A DNA stretch of 64,000 nucleotides from the NCBI RefSeq assembly GCF_027594745.1, contig NZ_CP110854.1, positions 4,171,501-4,235,500 of the forward strand, read 5' to 3'. Positions 1 through 8,619 of this stretch are shown in pieces. The position numbers were made by a program, and so were the translations under genes. Source of the stretch: Saprospira grandis. GTDB taxonomy: Bacteria > Bacteroidota > Bacteroidia > Chitinophagales > Saprospiraceae. How positions within the stretch are numbered: position 1 is the first letter of the stretch; every line of letters begins with the position of its first letter. The notes under the pieces were generated by a model that saw nothing but the letters and a program-made list of their open reading frames with translations, did not search any database and was not told the DNA's origin.

Positions 1-456
1 CGCATGGAGTGGTTGGTAGAAAAGGCCGTAGAAGTGGGCGTAAATAAAATCAGTTTATTCTTGAGCCAGCAATCGGAGCGCAAAAAGGTTCGGATGGACC
101 GTTTGCAGCGGATAGCCCTTTCGGCGGCTAAGCAATCGCATAAATGGGTATTGCCTGAATGGGGCGAATTGCAGAAGCTCACTGACTTTTTGCCTCAGCA
201 AACTGCCCAGCATCGGTTTATTGCCCATTGTCATGCTTCGGATTTGCCCTTATTGAAAGCGGCTTGTCCAAAAACAATTGGGCTTAAGGAAGAAATTCTA
301 ATTTTATTGGGACCAGAGGGCGACTTTTCTTGGCCGGAAGTAGAAATGGCCGAGGCCGCTGGTTTTCAGTCGGTGAGTTTGGGGCATAGTCGTTTACGGA
401 CCGAAACGGCCGCCCTTTATGTCTGTCAGGGCATTCAGTGGGAGTTGGGTCAATAA
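1..456 (+). CDS. rsmE: 16S rRNA (uracil-1498-N3)-methyltransferase RsmE, 3' part
   Basis: Partial gene, open at the left window edge; about 151 C-terminal residues are visible. RsmE is a SPOUT-class enzyme that methylates N3 of U1498 in 16S rRNA with SAM. The visible part holds the knotted SAM-binding region: LLGPEGDFS near residue 101, then LGHSRLRTETA near residue 126, both typical of the family. The motif HKWVLPEW in the middle fits the usual R/K-x-x-x-P-E region. The stop is followed at once by GC-rich hairpins and R1 copy a, so the gene is probably the last of its transcript. Identity is secure; the N-terminal PUA-like domain lies outside the window. Confidence 0.93.
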   Translation, partial: RMEWLVEKAVEVGVNKISLFLSQQSERKKVRMDRLQRIALSAAKQSHKWVLPEWGELQKLTDFLPQQTAQHRFIAHCHASDLPLLKAACPKTIGLKEEILILLGPEGDFSWPEVEMAEAAGFQSVSLGHSRLRTETAALYVCQGIQWELGQ

Positions 457-458
457 AT

Positions 459-622
459 AGGGGGCGGAGCCCCCTTGGCCCGCAGGGCCAGAGGCCCAGC
501 GCTGCGCAGCCGTGGCCGAAGGCCAGACCCAAGCCGCCGCAGGCGGCTGCAGGGCCGAGCAGACTTGCGAGCGGCGGAGCCTAGCGGCGGCCGCCCCGCT
601 AATTAGGGCGGCCGCGGGCCCC
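459..622 (+). repeat. R1 element copy a
   Basis: GC-rich interspersed element, core 493-622, preceded by two extra hairpins (459-475 and about 477-491). Pairings seen: P1 GGCCC with GGGCC, P2 GCCG with CGGC, hairpin I GGCC-GAA-GGCC, hairpin II AGCCGCC-GCA-GGCGGCT, hairpin III GCGGCCGCCC with GGGCGGCCGC. It starts 3 bp after the rsmE stop and ends about 96 bp before the next start. Confidence 0.9.
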
Positions 623-718
623 AAAAAAACAAAGCTTTAAAATTGAAGAGAGATTCCTTAAAATTTGAAAAAAGCCTTAGTTTTGGGCTTTTGAGACAAA
701 GCAGATGGCAAAGCCCTT

Positions 719-1834
719 ATGGAATTTAGCGAGAAAACAATAGTCATTTTATCTCCCAAAGCCTGGGGAGTAGACTCTCCGGCAAGGCAACTTTATGCGC
801 GTTTTTTAGCTCGTAGGGGAAATCAGGTATATTTTGTCAATCCGCCTTCTCAATTTAATTCGGTGACCCCACAGGCCGAGGAAGAGAATTTGTTTGTGGT
901 AGATTATCGTTTGCCCAAGCCTATTTTTGGGTTGTGGGGGACTTCCTCGGAGCTTAGTCAGGCCAAGCGAATTTTAAAGCTCATTGCCAAGCCTATAGAC
1001 TTGCTTTTCAGTTTTCATTGTTCTGCATTTGGCGATCTTTCTGTATTTGGGGCGCAAAAGTCGATTTTTTATTTGGAGGAATGGCAAGAAAAGGCGGAGC
1101 ATGCGCAGGCGGTTATGCGGACGGCGGATTTGGTATTGGCCTTATCGAGTCCATTGCTGGCCTCTTTGCCTGAGGGCAAGGCCAAAAAAATGCAATTTGA
1201 GCATGCCTTGCACCCGGCCTTTATCACGGCAGAAAAGCGTTCGGAGCGGATTCGGTCCAATACACAGTTTACGACGGGGCGTTTGCGTTGTGGTTATGTG
1301 GGGAATTTGCAAAATGAATTTATTGCCACAGAGTTATTTCAGCAACTTATACGGCAGCATCCTACTGTAGAATTTCATATGATTGGGCCATTTGTGAAGA
1401 ACAGCAACTTGGCCTTGGAGGGCAATAAAACCTGGGAAGACCCCTTTGTAGAGTATTTAATGGGATCGCCCAATGTCCGTATGTATGGTAGTTTGATGCG
1501 GAAGCGCATGACCGAATTGGTTCAGACTATGGATCTTTTTTTGGTTTGCTATGATAGTGAGCAATTTGCGGATAAGGTGGCCAATCCACAGAAAGTATTA
1601 GAATATTTGAGTACGGGAAATTTGGTTGTGGCTAGTCCTACTGCAGACTATCAAGGTCGGCAAGACCTATTGGTTATGGCAGAAAAGCTAGAAGATTTGC
1701 CCGAGCGCTTTGCCCAAAGTTTGAAAAAAGTGGAGCAATTGAACAAGCCGGCCTTAAAGGCCAAGCGTTTGGCCTTTGCCCAGCAATTTCAGTATGAGCA
1801 ACAGCTAGAAAAAATTGCCCAATTTTTAGATTAA
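719..1834 (+). CDS. Glycosyltransferase, family 4/1-like
   Basis: 371 aa, cytoplasmic, no signal peptide. It looks like a GT-B fold glycosyltransferase: the N-terminal segment VILSPKAWGVDSP is followed by RRGNQVYFVNPP, a nucleotide-sugar enzyme-like Rossmann start, and the C-terminal half has NPQKVLEYLSTGNLVVASP near residues 288-306, the usual donor-binding E-Y-L-x-x-G segment of GT4 enzymes. First gene of a run of five on one strand (719-5584) with gaps of 10 bp or less or 4-bp overlaps, so it probably starts a glycan operon. An upstream ATG at 705 is out of frame. Sugar donor and acceptor cannot be told from the sequence. Confidence 0.75.
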   Translation: MEFSEKTIVILSPKAWGVDSPARQLYARFLARRGNQVYFVNPPSQFNSVTPQAEEENLFVVDYRLPKPIFGLWGTSSELSQAKRILKLIAKPIDLLFSFHCSAFGDLSVFGAQKSIFYLEEWQEKAEHAQAVMRTADLVLALSSPLLASLPEGKAKKMQFEHALHPAFITAEKRSERIRSNTQFTTGRLRCGYVGNLQNEFIATELFQQLIRQHPTVEFHMIGPFVKNSNLALEGNKTWEDPFVEYLMGSPNVRMYGSLMRKRMTELVQTMDLFLVCYDSEQFADKVANPQKVLEYLSTGNLVVASPTADYQGRQDLLVMAEKLEDLPERFAQSLKKVEQLNKPALKAKRLAFAQQFQYEQQLEKIAQFLD

Positions 1835-1844
1835 GCCTTATTGT

Positions 1845-2672
1845 ATGTCAGTTAGTCCGCCATTGGTGGCGATCATTATGCCCGCTTATCATGCGGAGAA
1901 ATATATTGCCACAGCCATTCAATCTGTCTTAGACCAAAGTCATACTAATTGGCAATTGCGGATTGTGAATGATGGTAGTCGGGACATGACGGAAGAGATC
2001 ATTCTTCAATTTGAAGACCCTCGGATTGTTTATTTCAAGCAAGAAAATCAGGGGGTTAGTGCGGCCCGCAATTTGGCCCTAAAAGATATGCAGGCTGATT
2101 TTTTTTGTTTTTTGGATGCCGATGATGCCCTGCCGCCTAATAGTTTAGCGGATCGTTTGGCGCTTTTTGCCCAGGATGAGCAACTTTCTTTTGTAGATGG
2201 GCAGATTTTGATCCAAGATGAGTGGCTAGAGCAAACGGTTCGAGAAGTGCAGCCCAATTGGAAGGGCAACCCTTTGATTGACTTGGTTCGTTTGGGCGGA
2301 CAATCTTTTTTTGGTCCAAGTTGGATGATTCGATGCCAGCCCAATAAAAACTATCAGCTCAAAATGGGCATGACCCATGCGGAAGACCTCCTTTTTTATA
2401 TTCAGTTGGCGGCAGAAGGTGGGCAATATGCGGCCGTTCAGACTCCCGTTTTGCGCTATCGTCAGGGCAATGTTTCTGCCATGAGCAACCTCAAAGGCTT
2501 AGAGATGGGCTATTGGGAATTATTGGCGGAGGTGAAAAAGCTAAAAACCGTTCCGATGATTCATATTCGCTACCTCAAAAAGCGAATTTTGCGCATCATG
2601 TTTTTATCTTACCTTCGAGCAAAACAATTTTCGGCCCTAGGCCCAGTTTTACAACGATATTTTAAAGCATGA
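1845..2672 (+). CDS. Family 2 glycosyltransferase
   Basis: 275 aa. Classical GT2 (GT-A fold) enzyme that moves a sugar from a nucleotide-sugar donor. Visible motifs: PLVAIIMPAYHAEKYI at the N terminus, RIVNDGSRDMT near residue 40, NQGVSAARNLAL, and the metal-binding FLDADDALPP with DAD near residue 91. A later EDLLFYIQLA region fits the ED acid/base motif (HAEDLLF). The start lies 10 bp after the preceding glycosyltransferase and the stop overlaps the next start (ATGA), which implies translational coupling. It belongs to the surface glycan operon. Specificity unknown. Confidence 0.88.
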   Translation: MSVSPPLVAIIMPAYHAEKYIATAIQSVLDQSHTNWQLRIVNDGSRDMTEEIILQFEDPRIVYFKQENQGVSAARNLALKDMQADFFCFLDADDALPPNSLADRLALFAQDEQLSFVDGQILIQDEWLEQTVREVQPNWKGNPLIDLVRLGGQSFFGPSWMIRCQPNKNYQLKMGMTHAEDLLFYIQLAAEGGQYAAVQTPVLRYRQGNVSAMSNLKGLEMGYWELLAEVKKLKTVPMIHIRYLKKRILRIMFLSYLRAKQFSALGPVLQRYFKA

Positions 2673-3871
2673 TTCTATTTTATATCTCTTATTGGGGCGT
2701 CAAAGAGGGCCTGACCGTATCTACTGTTTATCCTCATTTGAAAATATTGGCCCAAAGAGAAGATGTAACGGCCATTCACTTTTTTACGGTAGAACGAGCA
2801 GAAGACCAGAAATTTAAGGATGAGCTGCCGCCTATTCCAAAAACCAGCCACTACCCTATTTTTTCTAAAAATATGGGGCTGCATTTACTGACCAAAGCCG
2901 CTGATTGGTGGCGAATACAGTCTACTATTCTAGCCGCTGCCAAAGCACAAAAGCCCGACTTTCTCATTTGCCGCTCTTCTATGGCCAGTGGTATTGGGCA
3001 TTTGGTGAAGGAGAAACTAGGCATTCCGTATATGGTTGAATCTTTTGAGCCCCATGCCGACTATATGGTCGAATCAGGCGTTTGGTCGCCCAATGGCATC
3101 AAAACTCAGTTTCAGAGAAAGAAGGAGGCCCAAACCAAAGCTACCGCCGATGCAATTGTTGGGGTGAGCTACAACTACCAGCAGCAACTTATTGAAAAAG
3201 AAGGCATTTCAGCCAATAAGGTCTATACAGTCCCTTGTACGGTCCCTTTAGAGCGCTTTGCTTTTGATGAAAATAAAAGAGCCGAAACTAGGGCCAAACT
3301 AGGACTATCGGAAGATACTGTTATTGGGCTCTATTTGGGTAAATTTGGCGACAACTACTATGATGAGGAAGCCTTTCGGCTCTTTAAGGCTGCCGCCGAT
3401 TACTATCAAGATCGCTTTTTCTTTTGTCTGTTGAGTCCTGCACCAAAAGCGGAAGTAAAAGCTAAACTTGCCGAAGTTAATTTTCCAGAGAATCAATACT
3501 TTCATGATTTAGTAGCTCATAATGAGGTGCCCAATTATCTATCTGCCGCAGATTTTGCATTTTCCTTGGTTAAACCGACGCCCTCTCGGCCCTTTTCTTC
3601 TCCTATCAAAAATGGAGAATATTGGGCGGCAGGTCTTCCTATTCTCGTCTCTCTAAATGTGGGAGATGATTCCGATATTATCCAAAAAGAACAAAAAGGG
3701 GGAATTATTATTAACCTAGAGGTTCCCCAGCCCAATTATCAAGATTATTTTAAAGCTTTAGCCCCTTTATTGGCTAAGCGCGAGGAGGCTGCCGAATTGG
3801 CCCAAAAATACCGTTCGCCCGATCAAGTCGCAGAAGTCTATGATCAGATTATTCGCAAATTATCGCTATGA
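2669..3871 (+). CDS. Glycosyltransferase (GT4-like)
   Basis: 400 aa, overlapping the gene before it by 4 bp and the gene after it by 4 bp. No transmembrane segment. The first half has a long Rossmann-like region with ESFEPHADYMVESG; the second half has VGVSYNYQQQLIEKEGISANKVYTVPC, where a GT4 linker and donor domain would start, then LGLYLGKFGDNYYDEE and PIKNGEYWAAGLPILVS, a typical donor-domain K/E-x-x-A-A-G-x-P segment. I read it as a GT-B glycosyltransferase of the same pathway as its neighbours. Alternative: a glycosyltransferase-like protein without activity; I cannot assign donor or linkage. Confidence 0.75.
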   Translation: MILFYISYWGVKEGLTVSTVYPHLKILAQREDVTAIHFFTVERAEDQKFKDELPPIPKTSHYPIFSKNMGLHLLTKAADWWRIQSTILAAAKAQKPDFLICRSSMASGIGHLVKEKLGIPYMVESFEPHADYMVESGVWSPNGIKTQFQRKKEAQTKATADAIVGVSYNYQQQLIEKEGISANKVYTVPCTVPLERFAFDENKRAETRAKLGLSEDTVIGLYLGKFGDNYYDEEAFRLFKAAADYYQDRFFFCLLSPAPKAEVKAKLAEVNFPENQYFHDLVAHNEVPNYLSAADFAFSLVKPTPSRPFSSPIKNGEYWAAGLPILVSLNVGDDSDIIQKEQKGGIIINLEVPQPNYQDYFKALAPLLAKREEAAELAQKYRSPDQVAEVYDQIIRKLSL

Positions 3872-4944
3872 TTAACGTAACCAAACCTTTTTTGGCCCCT
3901 CAGGCCGAATATGAAGCCTATCTTTCTGCTATCTGGCAAAGAGGCTGGCTCACTAATAATGGTCCTTTGGTCAATGAACTAGAGGCCGAGCTTAAAAACT
4001 ATTTGCAATTGCCCTATTTGCATTTTTTAAGCAATGGAACGATTGCCCTACAAATTGCGATCAAGGCCCTAGACCTACAAGGCGAGATCCTAACCACGCC
4101 CTTTTCTTATGTGGCCACAACCAGCAGTATCGTTTGGGAGAACTGCCGGGCCGTTTTTGTCGATATTGATCCCGAAACGCTAAATATTGACCCCAATTTA
4201 TTGGAACAGCATATTGGTCCAAATACTTCGGCTATTTTGGCCACCCATGTCTATGGTAATCCCTGCGACATTGACGCTATCCAAAAAATTGCCGATAAAC
4301 ATAATCTAAAGGTCATTTATGATGCCGCTCACTGCTTTGGTAGCGAGTATAAGGGCCAATCGGTCTTCGCTTTTGGCGATGTGAGTACTTGTAGCTTTCA
4401 TGCTACCAAGCTTTTTCATACGATTGAAGGCGGTGCCGTGATGAGCCCTTCCGAAGAAATTGCGCAGCGCCTCGGCTATATGCGCAACTTTGGCCATGAT
4501 GGTCCAGAAAGCTTTGCGGAGGTGGGCATCAATGGTAAAAACTCAGAGTTTCATGCCGCTATGGGCTTGGTCAATCTCAAACATATTGCCCGCATTCGCC
4601 AATCTCGTTTGGACCAAAAAGCCTATTATGATAAGGCCCTCAAAGGCCTTCCCCTCAGCCAACCCAAAATCTTGGCCCAAGCGCAACCCAATTATTCTTA
4701 TTATCCCATCATTTTTGAGACAGAAGAGGCCCTGCTCCAAACGGTCAAAGCCCTAAATAGCCACTGGATTTACCCCCGCCGCTATTTTTATCCCGCCCTT
4801 AATTCACTAAATTATGTGGACCAACAAAGCTGTCCCCTTGCCGAGGATATCTCTAAACGAGTGCTTTGCCTACCCATGTATGTAGAGCTTTCTGAGGCCG
4901 AAATGAAGCTAATTACTAATGTGATTCATAACGCCCTAAAATAA
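3868..4944 (+). CDS. DegT/DnrJ/EryC1/StrS family sugar aminotransferase
   Basis: 358 aa. PLP-dependent enzyme that turns a nucleotide-linked keto-sugar into an amino-sugar. Motifs: LTNNGPLVNELEAEL and HFLSNGTIALQIAIKAL at the N terminus, ILATHVYGNPCDIDAI, VIYDAAHCFGSEY, then SFHATKLFHTIEGG with the predicted Schiff-base lysine near residue 181. The GT genes lie upstream and a NeuD/PglD-like acyltransferase starts 4 bp after the stop, so the pair plausibly makes an N-acylated amino-deoxy sugar for a surface polysaccharide. No dehydratase or epimerase for the keto intermediate lies in the window. The exact sugar is unknown. Confidence 0.9.
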   Translation: MINVTKPFLAPQAEYEAYLSAIWQRGWLTNNGPLVNELEAELKNYLQLPYLHFLSNGTIALQIAIKALDLQGEILTTPFSYVATTSSIVWENCRAVFVDIDPETLNIDPNLLEQHIGPNTSAILATHVYGNPCDIDAIQKIADKHNLKVIYDAAHCFGSEYKGQSVFAFGDVSTCSFHATKLFHTIEGGAVMSPSEEIAQRLGYMRNFGHDGPESFAEVGINGKNSEFHAAMGLVNLKHIARIRQSRLDQKAYYDKALKGLPLSQPKILAQAQPNYSYYPIIFETEEALLQTVKALNSHWIYPRRYFYPALNSLNYVDQQSCPLAEDISKRVLCLPMYVELSEAEMKLITNVIHNALK

Positions 4945-4948
4945 GCCT

Positions 4949-5584
4949 ATGCTGATCATGGGAGCTGGGGGACATGCCCTCGAAATTTTAGAATTGACCG
5001 CCCAAAATGGACAATTGGAGGGCCTTTGCTTTTTTGACAATACCAGAAGTGCGCCCTCTTGGGTCTATGATCGCTTTCCCGTTTTGTACCAGGAGGAGCA
5101 GCTGCGGGCGCATTTTGCCCAGGCTCCAGATTTTGTTTTGGGGGTGGGTAGTCCTAAGGTCCGCCGAATTTTGGCCCAAATTGGCCGAGCCGCAGGCGGG
5201 CAGCTCCAAAGTATTCAGGCCCAAGATGTCTATATCGGCCAGTTTGACAACCAATTGTCCCAGGGCCTCAACCTGATGCAGGGCGTTTGGATCAGCAATT
5301 CGGTGAGCATTGAAGAAGGCGCCCTGATTAACGCGGGGGCGCAGCTGCATCATGAGGTCAAAGTGGGAGCTTATACGGAGATTTCGCCTAAGGCCCTACT
5401 TTTGGGGGCGGTCCAAATTGGTCAAAATTGCCGAATTGGGGCCCAGGCGACGATTCTGCCAGGAATCAAAATTGCCGATGAGGTGGTGGTTGGCGCCGGG
5501 GCTGTGGTCCATAGAGATTTGCCCAAAGGAGTAACGGCTGTTGGCGTTCCGGCCAAAATTATTAAGGGAGCTGCTGTTTTTTAG
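4949..5584 (+). CDS. NeuD/PglD-type sugar acyltransferase (left-handed beta-helix)
   Basis: 211 aa. N-terminal Rossmann-like part (LIMGAGGHALEILELT, residues 2-17) and a C-terminal left-handed beta-helix of hexapeptide repeats from about residue 95 (GVWISNSVSIEEGALINAGAQ, QIGQNCRIGAQATILPG, VVGAGAVVHRDLPKG). Family members acetylate the amino group of UDP- or dTDP-4-amino-sugars, or O-acetylate sialic acid. The position directly after a DegT aminotransferase favours amino-sugar N-acylation. The end VTAVGVPAKIIK is the standard family C terminus. Last gene of the operon; followed by a strong hairpin at 5591-5619 and R1 copy b. Confidence 0.88.
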   Translation: MLIMGAGGHALEILELTAQNGQLEGLCFFDNTRSAPSWVYDRFPVLYQEEQLRAHFAQAPDFVLGVGSPKVRRILAQIGRAAGGQLQSIQAQDVYIGQFDNQLSQGLNLMQGVWISNSVSIEEGALINAGAQLHHEVKVGAYTEISPKALLLGAVQIGQNCRIGAQATILPGIKIADEVVVGAGAVVHRDLPKGVTAVGVPAKIIKGAAVF

Positions 5585-5590
5585 GGGCAT

Positions 5591-5710
5591 CCCGCAGCCC
5601 TTTTATTTGGGGCTGCGGGCGCTAGGTTGCGCAGCTCGCTCTTCGCTCGGCCCTGCAGCGGCTTTGCCGCTTTGGTCTGGCCTTCGGCCACTGCTCCACA
5701 GCGCTATGCC
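5591..5710 (-). repeat. R1 element copy b, with left hairpin
   Basis: R1 in reverse orientation, core 5609-5710. Hairpin I GGCC-GAA-GGCC, hairpin II AGCGGC-AAA-GCCGCT, P2 GCAG with CTGC. The closing P1 pairing is not clear here, so the copy may be degenerate. A 10-bp perfect hairpin at 5591-5619 shares its 3' arm with the element end and could end transcription of the glycan operon, although no T-run follows. Positions 5711-5875 hold more GC-rich hairpins but no gene. Confidence 0.8.
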
Positions 5711-5875
5711 GTTCGGCCTGCGGCCGGGCGGGCTCCGCCCGCCATTGGACCAAAAAGCTCGGCCAGCCAGCCCGAGGGATTCCTTAGGGAATCCCGTAGA
5801 GGGGTGGGTGGGCGGGGACATATAGACGAATGAGGAGCGCAGCGAGGAATACCGCTTTTGGATCTAGTCCGGCAG

Positions 5876-5992
5876 GGCCTAGCGCTGGTAGGCAGTGGCC
5901 GAAGGCCAGACCGAGCAAAAACTTGTTTTTTGCGAAGGGCCGAGCGAGCAGCGAGCTGCCGAACATAGCGGCCGCCAAAGGCGGCAGGCCCC
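5876..5992 (+). repeat. R1 element copy c
   Basis: P1 GGCCT with AGGCC, P2 GGCAG with CTGCC, hairpin I GGCC-GAA-GGCC, hairpin II with GCAAAAA paired to TTTTTGC, hairpin III GCCGCC-AAA-GGCGGC. It ends 24 bp before the start of the esterase gene. Copies b and c point away from each other, 5' ends facing. Confidence 0.88.
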
Positions 5993-6015
5993 TAAACCAT
6001 CCTAAACAAAAAGAA

Positions 6016-7251
6016 ATGAGAATTTTAGTTTTTATGCTCTTGCTTTGCAGTGGCTTGCAAGCGCAATATTATGGCAGCCATATTCCAGTAGCCAGCAAAC
6101 TCATTTTGCCTCCAGAAGAATTTGGAGAAGGGCCCTATCCGCTCTTGGTCATGCTGCCCTTTACGAGTGGCGATGCCCGCTATATGTTTGAGGCCTATGC
6201 CAAGGCCGCGGGCAGCGAAAAAAGCGATTCGGACCAAGAAAAACTGGCCAGCATTATTGCCGCCCTGCCCGCCCCAGGCGAACAAGCCCAGCCCTTTGCC
6301 CTGCTCTTGCCTGCGGGAAAAGGCAGCCGCAGAGATCACTCTTGGCGAGGATTTAAGGCCTGTTTTGAACGCTATGAACGCCGTTTGGAAAAAGACATAA
6401 AAAACAATCTGGGCCGCTACCCTATTGACAGCCAACGCATTTATCTGACGGGCGTCTCTTTGGGCGGCGATTTGAGCTGGGCCATTTCTCAGCGGCAGCC
6501 CCAGCGCTACCAAGGCGCCTTGGTAATGGGCAGCCGTTGTAGCTACCCCACTACCGCCGAAACCCTAGGACTTTTTAAGGAAAAAGACTATCGCTTTTTT
6601 ATGACCATGGGCATGCAAGAAGCGCCCGACCGCCTCAATGGGATGCGTTATGCGCGCCGTTTGCTCGATAGTGCGGGCATAGACCATATTTATAAAGAAA
6701 TGCCCGAGCTGCGGCACAATAAGGCCGAACTTTGGCTATTTTTGGAAGGACTGCGCTATCTTTTGGCCCCCAAAAGCAGCAGCCAATTGGTCCAAAAAGA
6801 ACAAGCCCTGCCCTTAGACAAAATAGTGGGAACTTGGTCTGCTGGCGAAGTTGAACGGAGCCAATTTGTGGCCGAAGAAAAAAGTCAGATTAGCAAAGGC
6901 GATGAACTATTTGTTTTGCAAGAAGAGCAATTTTTAGAGCAGCAAAGCTTAAAAATAGAGCGCCTATCCGAGCAATCGGTCCGTTTAAAACTACCCAATT
7001 TACCCGCCATAGATGCCTATTTGGCCTGGGGAGAGCTAGAAGGAGAAGCGGCTATAGAGCTGAGGATTCCGGAGCAGCGCAAAGGCCAATACTACTATCG
7101 GGGCAGTAATTTGGGCCTAGAATATGAGCAAGCAGCGGGTTATATCAAACTAGATGGCGAGTTTCCGCACATTAGCTTTAGCGTAGAGCAATTTGTTGGG
7201 CGGTCGGCCAAGGGCTTTGAGCGCTATTCCTTTTTTTTATTGCTAGAATAG
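6016..7251 (+). CDS. Secreted alpha/beta hydrolase (esterase-like)
   Basis: 411 aa from the ATG at 6016, chosen because it starts a clean signal peptide (MRILVFMLLLCSGLQAQ); the open frame runs on upstream through R1 copy c but that part is repeat. PYPLLVMLPFTSG starts the alpha/beta hydrolase fold, and YLTGVSLGGDLSW near residues 142-154 is the nucleophile elbow (G-x-S-x-G-G, Ser about 147). Such proteins resemble feruloyl esterase or PHB-depolymerase-like hydrolases; the region ELRHNKAELW may supply the histidine. The C-terminal 130 residues are a separate beta-rich part of unknown role. Likely periplasmic or outer-membrane associated. Substrate unknown. Confidence 0.7.
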   Translation: MRILVFMLLLCSGLQAQYYGSHIPVASKLILPPEEFGEGPYPLLVMLPFTSGDARYMFEAYAKAAGSEKSDSDQEKLASIIAALPAPGEQAQPFALLLPAGKGSRRDHSWRGFKACFERYERRLEKDIKNNLGRYPIDSQRIYLTGVSLGGDLSWAISQRQPQRYQGALVMGSRCSYPTTAETLGLFKEKDYRFFMTMGMQEAPDRLNGMRYARRLLDSAGIDHIYKEMPELRHNKAELWLFLEGLRYLLAPKSSSQLVQKEQALPLDKIVGTWSAGEVERSQFVAEEKSQISKGDELFVLQEEQFLEQQSLKIERLSEQSVRLKLPNLPAIDAYLAWGELEGEAAIELRIPEQRKGQYYYRGSNLGLEYEQAAGYIKLDGEFPHISFSVEQFVGRSAKGFERYSFFLLLE

Positions 7252-7285
7252 GCGTAGTTTTGAGGCCACAAAACTACTATACATT

Positions 7286-8017
7286 ATGTCTACAACATGG
7301 TTTGCCGATTGGTTTGACTCGGCCTATTATCACTTACTATACAACAACAGAAACGAAGCAGAAGCGCAAGAATTCATGCGTAATCTTTTGGCGCATTTGA
7401 ACTTAGACAAAGGGAGTCGCCTATTAGATTTGGCCTGTGGCAAGGGCCGTCATTCTATTTATTTGCATAGCCAAGGCTATGAAGTTTTGGGCGTAGACTT
7501 GGCGCCCGAAAGCATTGCCGCCGCCAATGAGCAGGCCCAGCAAGGGCTTAGCTTTGCCGTACATGATATGCGAGCGCCATTAAATATGGGCCAATTTGAT
7601 GCGGTGCTTAATCTGTTTACTAGTTTTGGCTACTTTGAAAGCGAAGAAGAGCATCTACAAACCCTCAAAGAGGTCCGAAACATGCTGCCCAAAGATGGCT
7701 TTTTTGTGATGGACTTTATGAATGCGCATAAGGTCATTCAGAACCTCGTTTTGGCCGAAGAAAAGCAGGTAGAAGATGTCCTTTTTCATCTTCGTCGCTA
7801 TGTAGAAAACGGCTACATTGTTAAGGATATTCGCTTTGAGGCCGAGGGGCAGAACTTTAACTTTCAGGAGCGGGTGCGCGGCTTTTTGTTGGCCGACCTA
7901 CAAGCCCTTTTTGCTCAGGCGGGTTTAGAAATTCTGGACCAATTTGGCAACTACCAACTGGATCCTTTTTCTGAAGAAAGCTCTAATCGTTTGATCTTAA
8001 TTGCTAAAGCATGCTAG
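7286..8017 (+). CDS. Class I SAM-dependent methyltransferase
   Basis: 243 aa. Rossmann-fold methyltransferase with motif I LLDLACGKGRHS (about residues 45-56), the acidic loop VLGVDLAPESI, motif II-like FDAVLNLFTSFGYF, and VMDFMNAHKV. The pattern matches the many small-molecule or unassigned methyltransferases of Bacteroidetes. A perfect 9-bp hairpin lies at 7254-7277 between the esterase stop and this start, without a T-run. The stop overlaps the next start by 7 bp, so it is coupled with the PAP2 phosphatase. Substrate unknown. Confidence 0.85.
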   Translation: MSTTWFADWFDSAYYHLLYNNRNEAEAQEFMRNLLAHLNLDKGSRLLDLACGKGRHSIYLHSQGYEVLGVDLAPESIAAANEQAQQGLSFAVHDMRAPLNMGQFDAVLNLFTSFGYFESEEEHLQTLKEVRNMLPKDGFFVMDFMNAHKVIQNLVLAEEKQVEDVLFHLRRYVENGYIVKDIRFEAEGQNFNFQERVRGFLLADLQALFAQAGLEILDQFGNYQLDPFSEESSNRLILIAKAC

Positions 8018-8583
8018 CCGAACTCATTGCTTGGGACCAACAGCTATTTACGACCATAAATGGGGGCTGGCACAGCCCCTTTTTGGACCAAATTTTTCCA
8101 ATTTGGCGAGAAAAAACGACTTGGATTCCCTTATATATTCTCATTTTAGCCAGCCTCATTTATAAGCGCAAAAGCAAAGTCTGGCAGCCTCTTTTGCTCT
8201 TGGGGCTGGGCCTACTCCTCTTTGATACCTTCAGCAGCCAATTGCTCAAAAAGAATGTGATGCGCTTGCGGCCCTGCCGCACGGCCAGCCTAGAAGAAGA
8301 ACTGCATTTGCTGGTGACCTGTGGCAGTGGCTACAGCTTTACCTCCTCTCATGCGACCAATCATTTTGGCTTGGCCTATCTCTTTGCCCAACTCCTTTCT
8401 ACCGATTACAAAGCCTATAAAACCTACTTCTGGATCGGCTTTTTGCTTTGGGCCTTTAGCATTGCCTATGGGCAGCTCTATGTGGGTGTTCACTTTCCCT
8501 TGGACCTCCTTTGTGGCGCTTTTTTGGGCCTGAGTTTGTCGGCGGTATTGTATTGGGGGTATAAGCGCTTGGGTTGGGGTTAA
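8011..8583 (+). CDS. PAP2-family membrane phosphatase
   Basis: 190 aa integral membrane protein with about five hydrophobic segments. The three phosphatase signatures are present in order: KKNVMRLRP (residues about 80-88, K-x6-R-P), SGYSFTSSH (about 105-113, P-S-G-H-like with the catalytic His) and SIAYGQLYVGVHFPLD (about 150-165, S-R-x5-H-x3-D-like, although the usual Arg is replaced within SIAYGQ). The usual role is dephosphorylation of undecaprenyl pyrophosphate or lipid phosphates at the inner membrane. It overlaps the methyltransferase gene by 7 bp. Confidence 0.87.
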   Translation: MLAELIAWDQQLFTTINGGWHSPFLDQIFPIWREKTTWIPLYILILASLIYKRKSKVWQPLLLLGLGLLLFDTFSSQLLKKNVMRLRPCRTASLEEELHLLVTCGSGYSFTSSHATNHFGLAYLFAQLLSTDYKAYKTYFWIGFLLWAFSIAYGQLYVGVHFPLDLLCGAFLGLSLSAVLYWGYKRLGWG

Positions 8584-8619
8584 AATCATTTAAGTTATCC
8601 TGAAAAAGTTTGTATCGTT

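Noticed and set aside
284..532. Open frames across R1 elements on the reverse strand with recurring peptide bits such as SQVCSAL and VWPSATA
   Set aside because: They follow from repeat conservation. Hairpin lengths vary by numbers that are not multiples of three, and no start site or conserved codon pattern supports coding.
5830..6015. Longer N terminus of the esterase gene starting at 5830
   Set aside because: This part is R1 copy c; a proper signal peptide starts at 6016.
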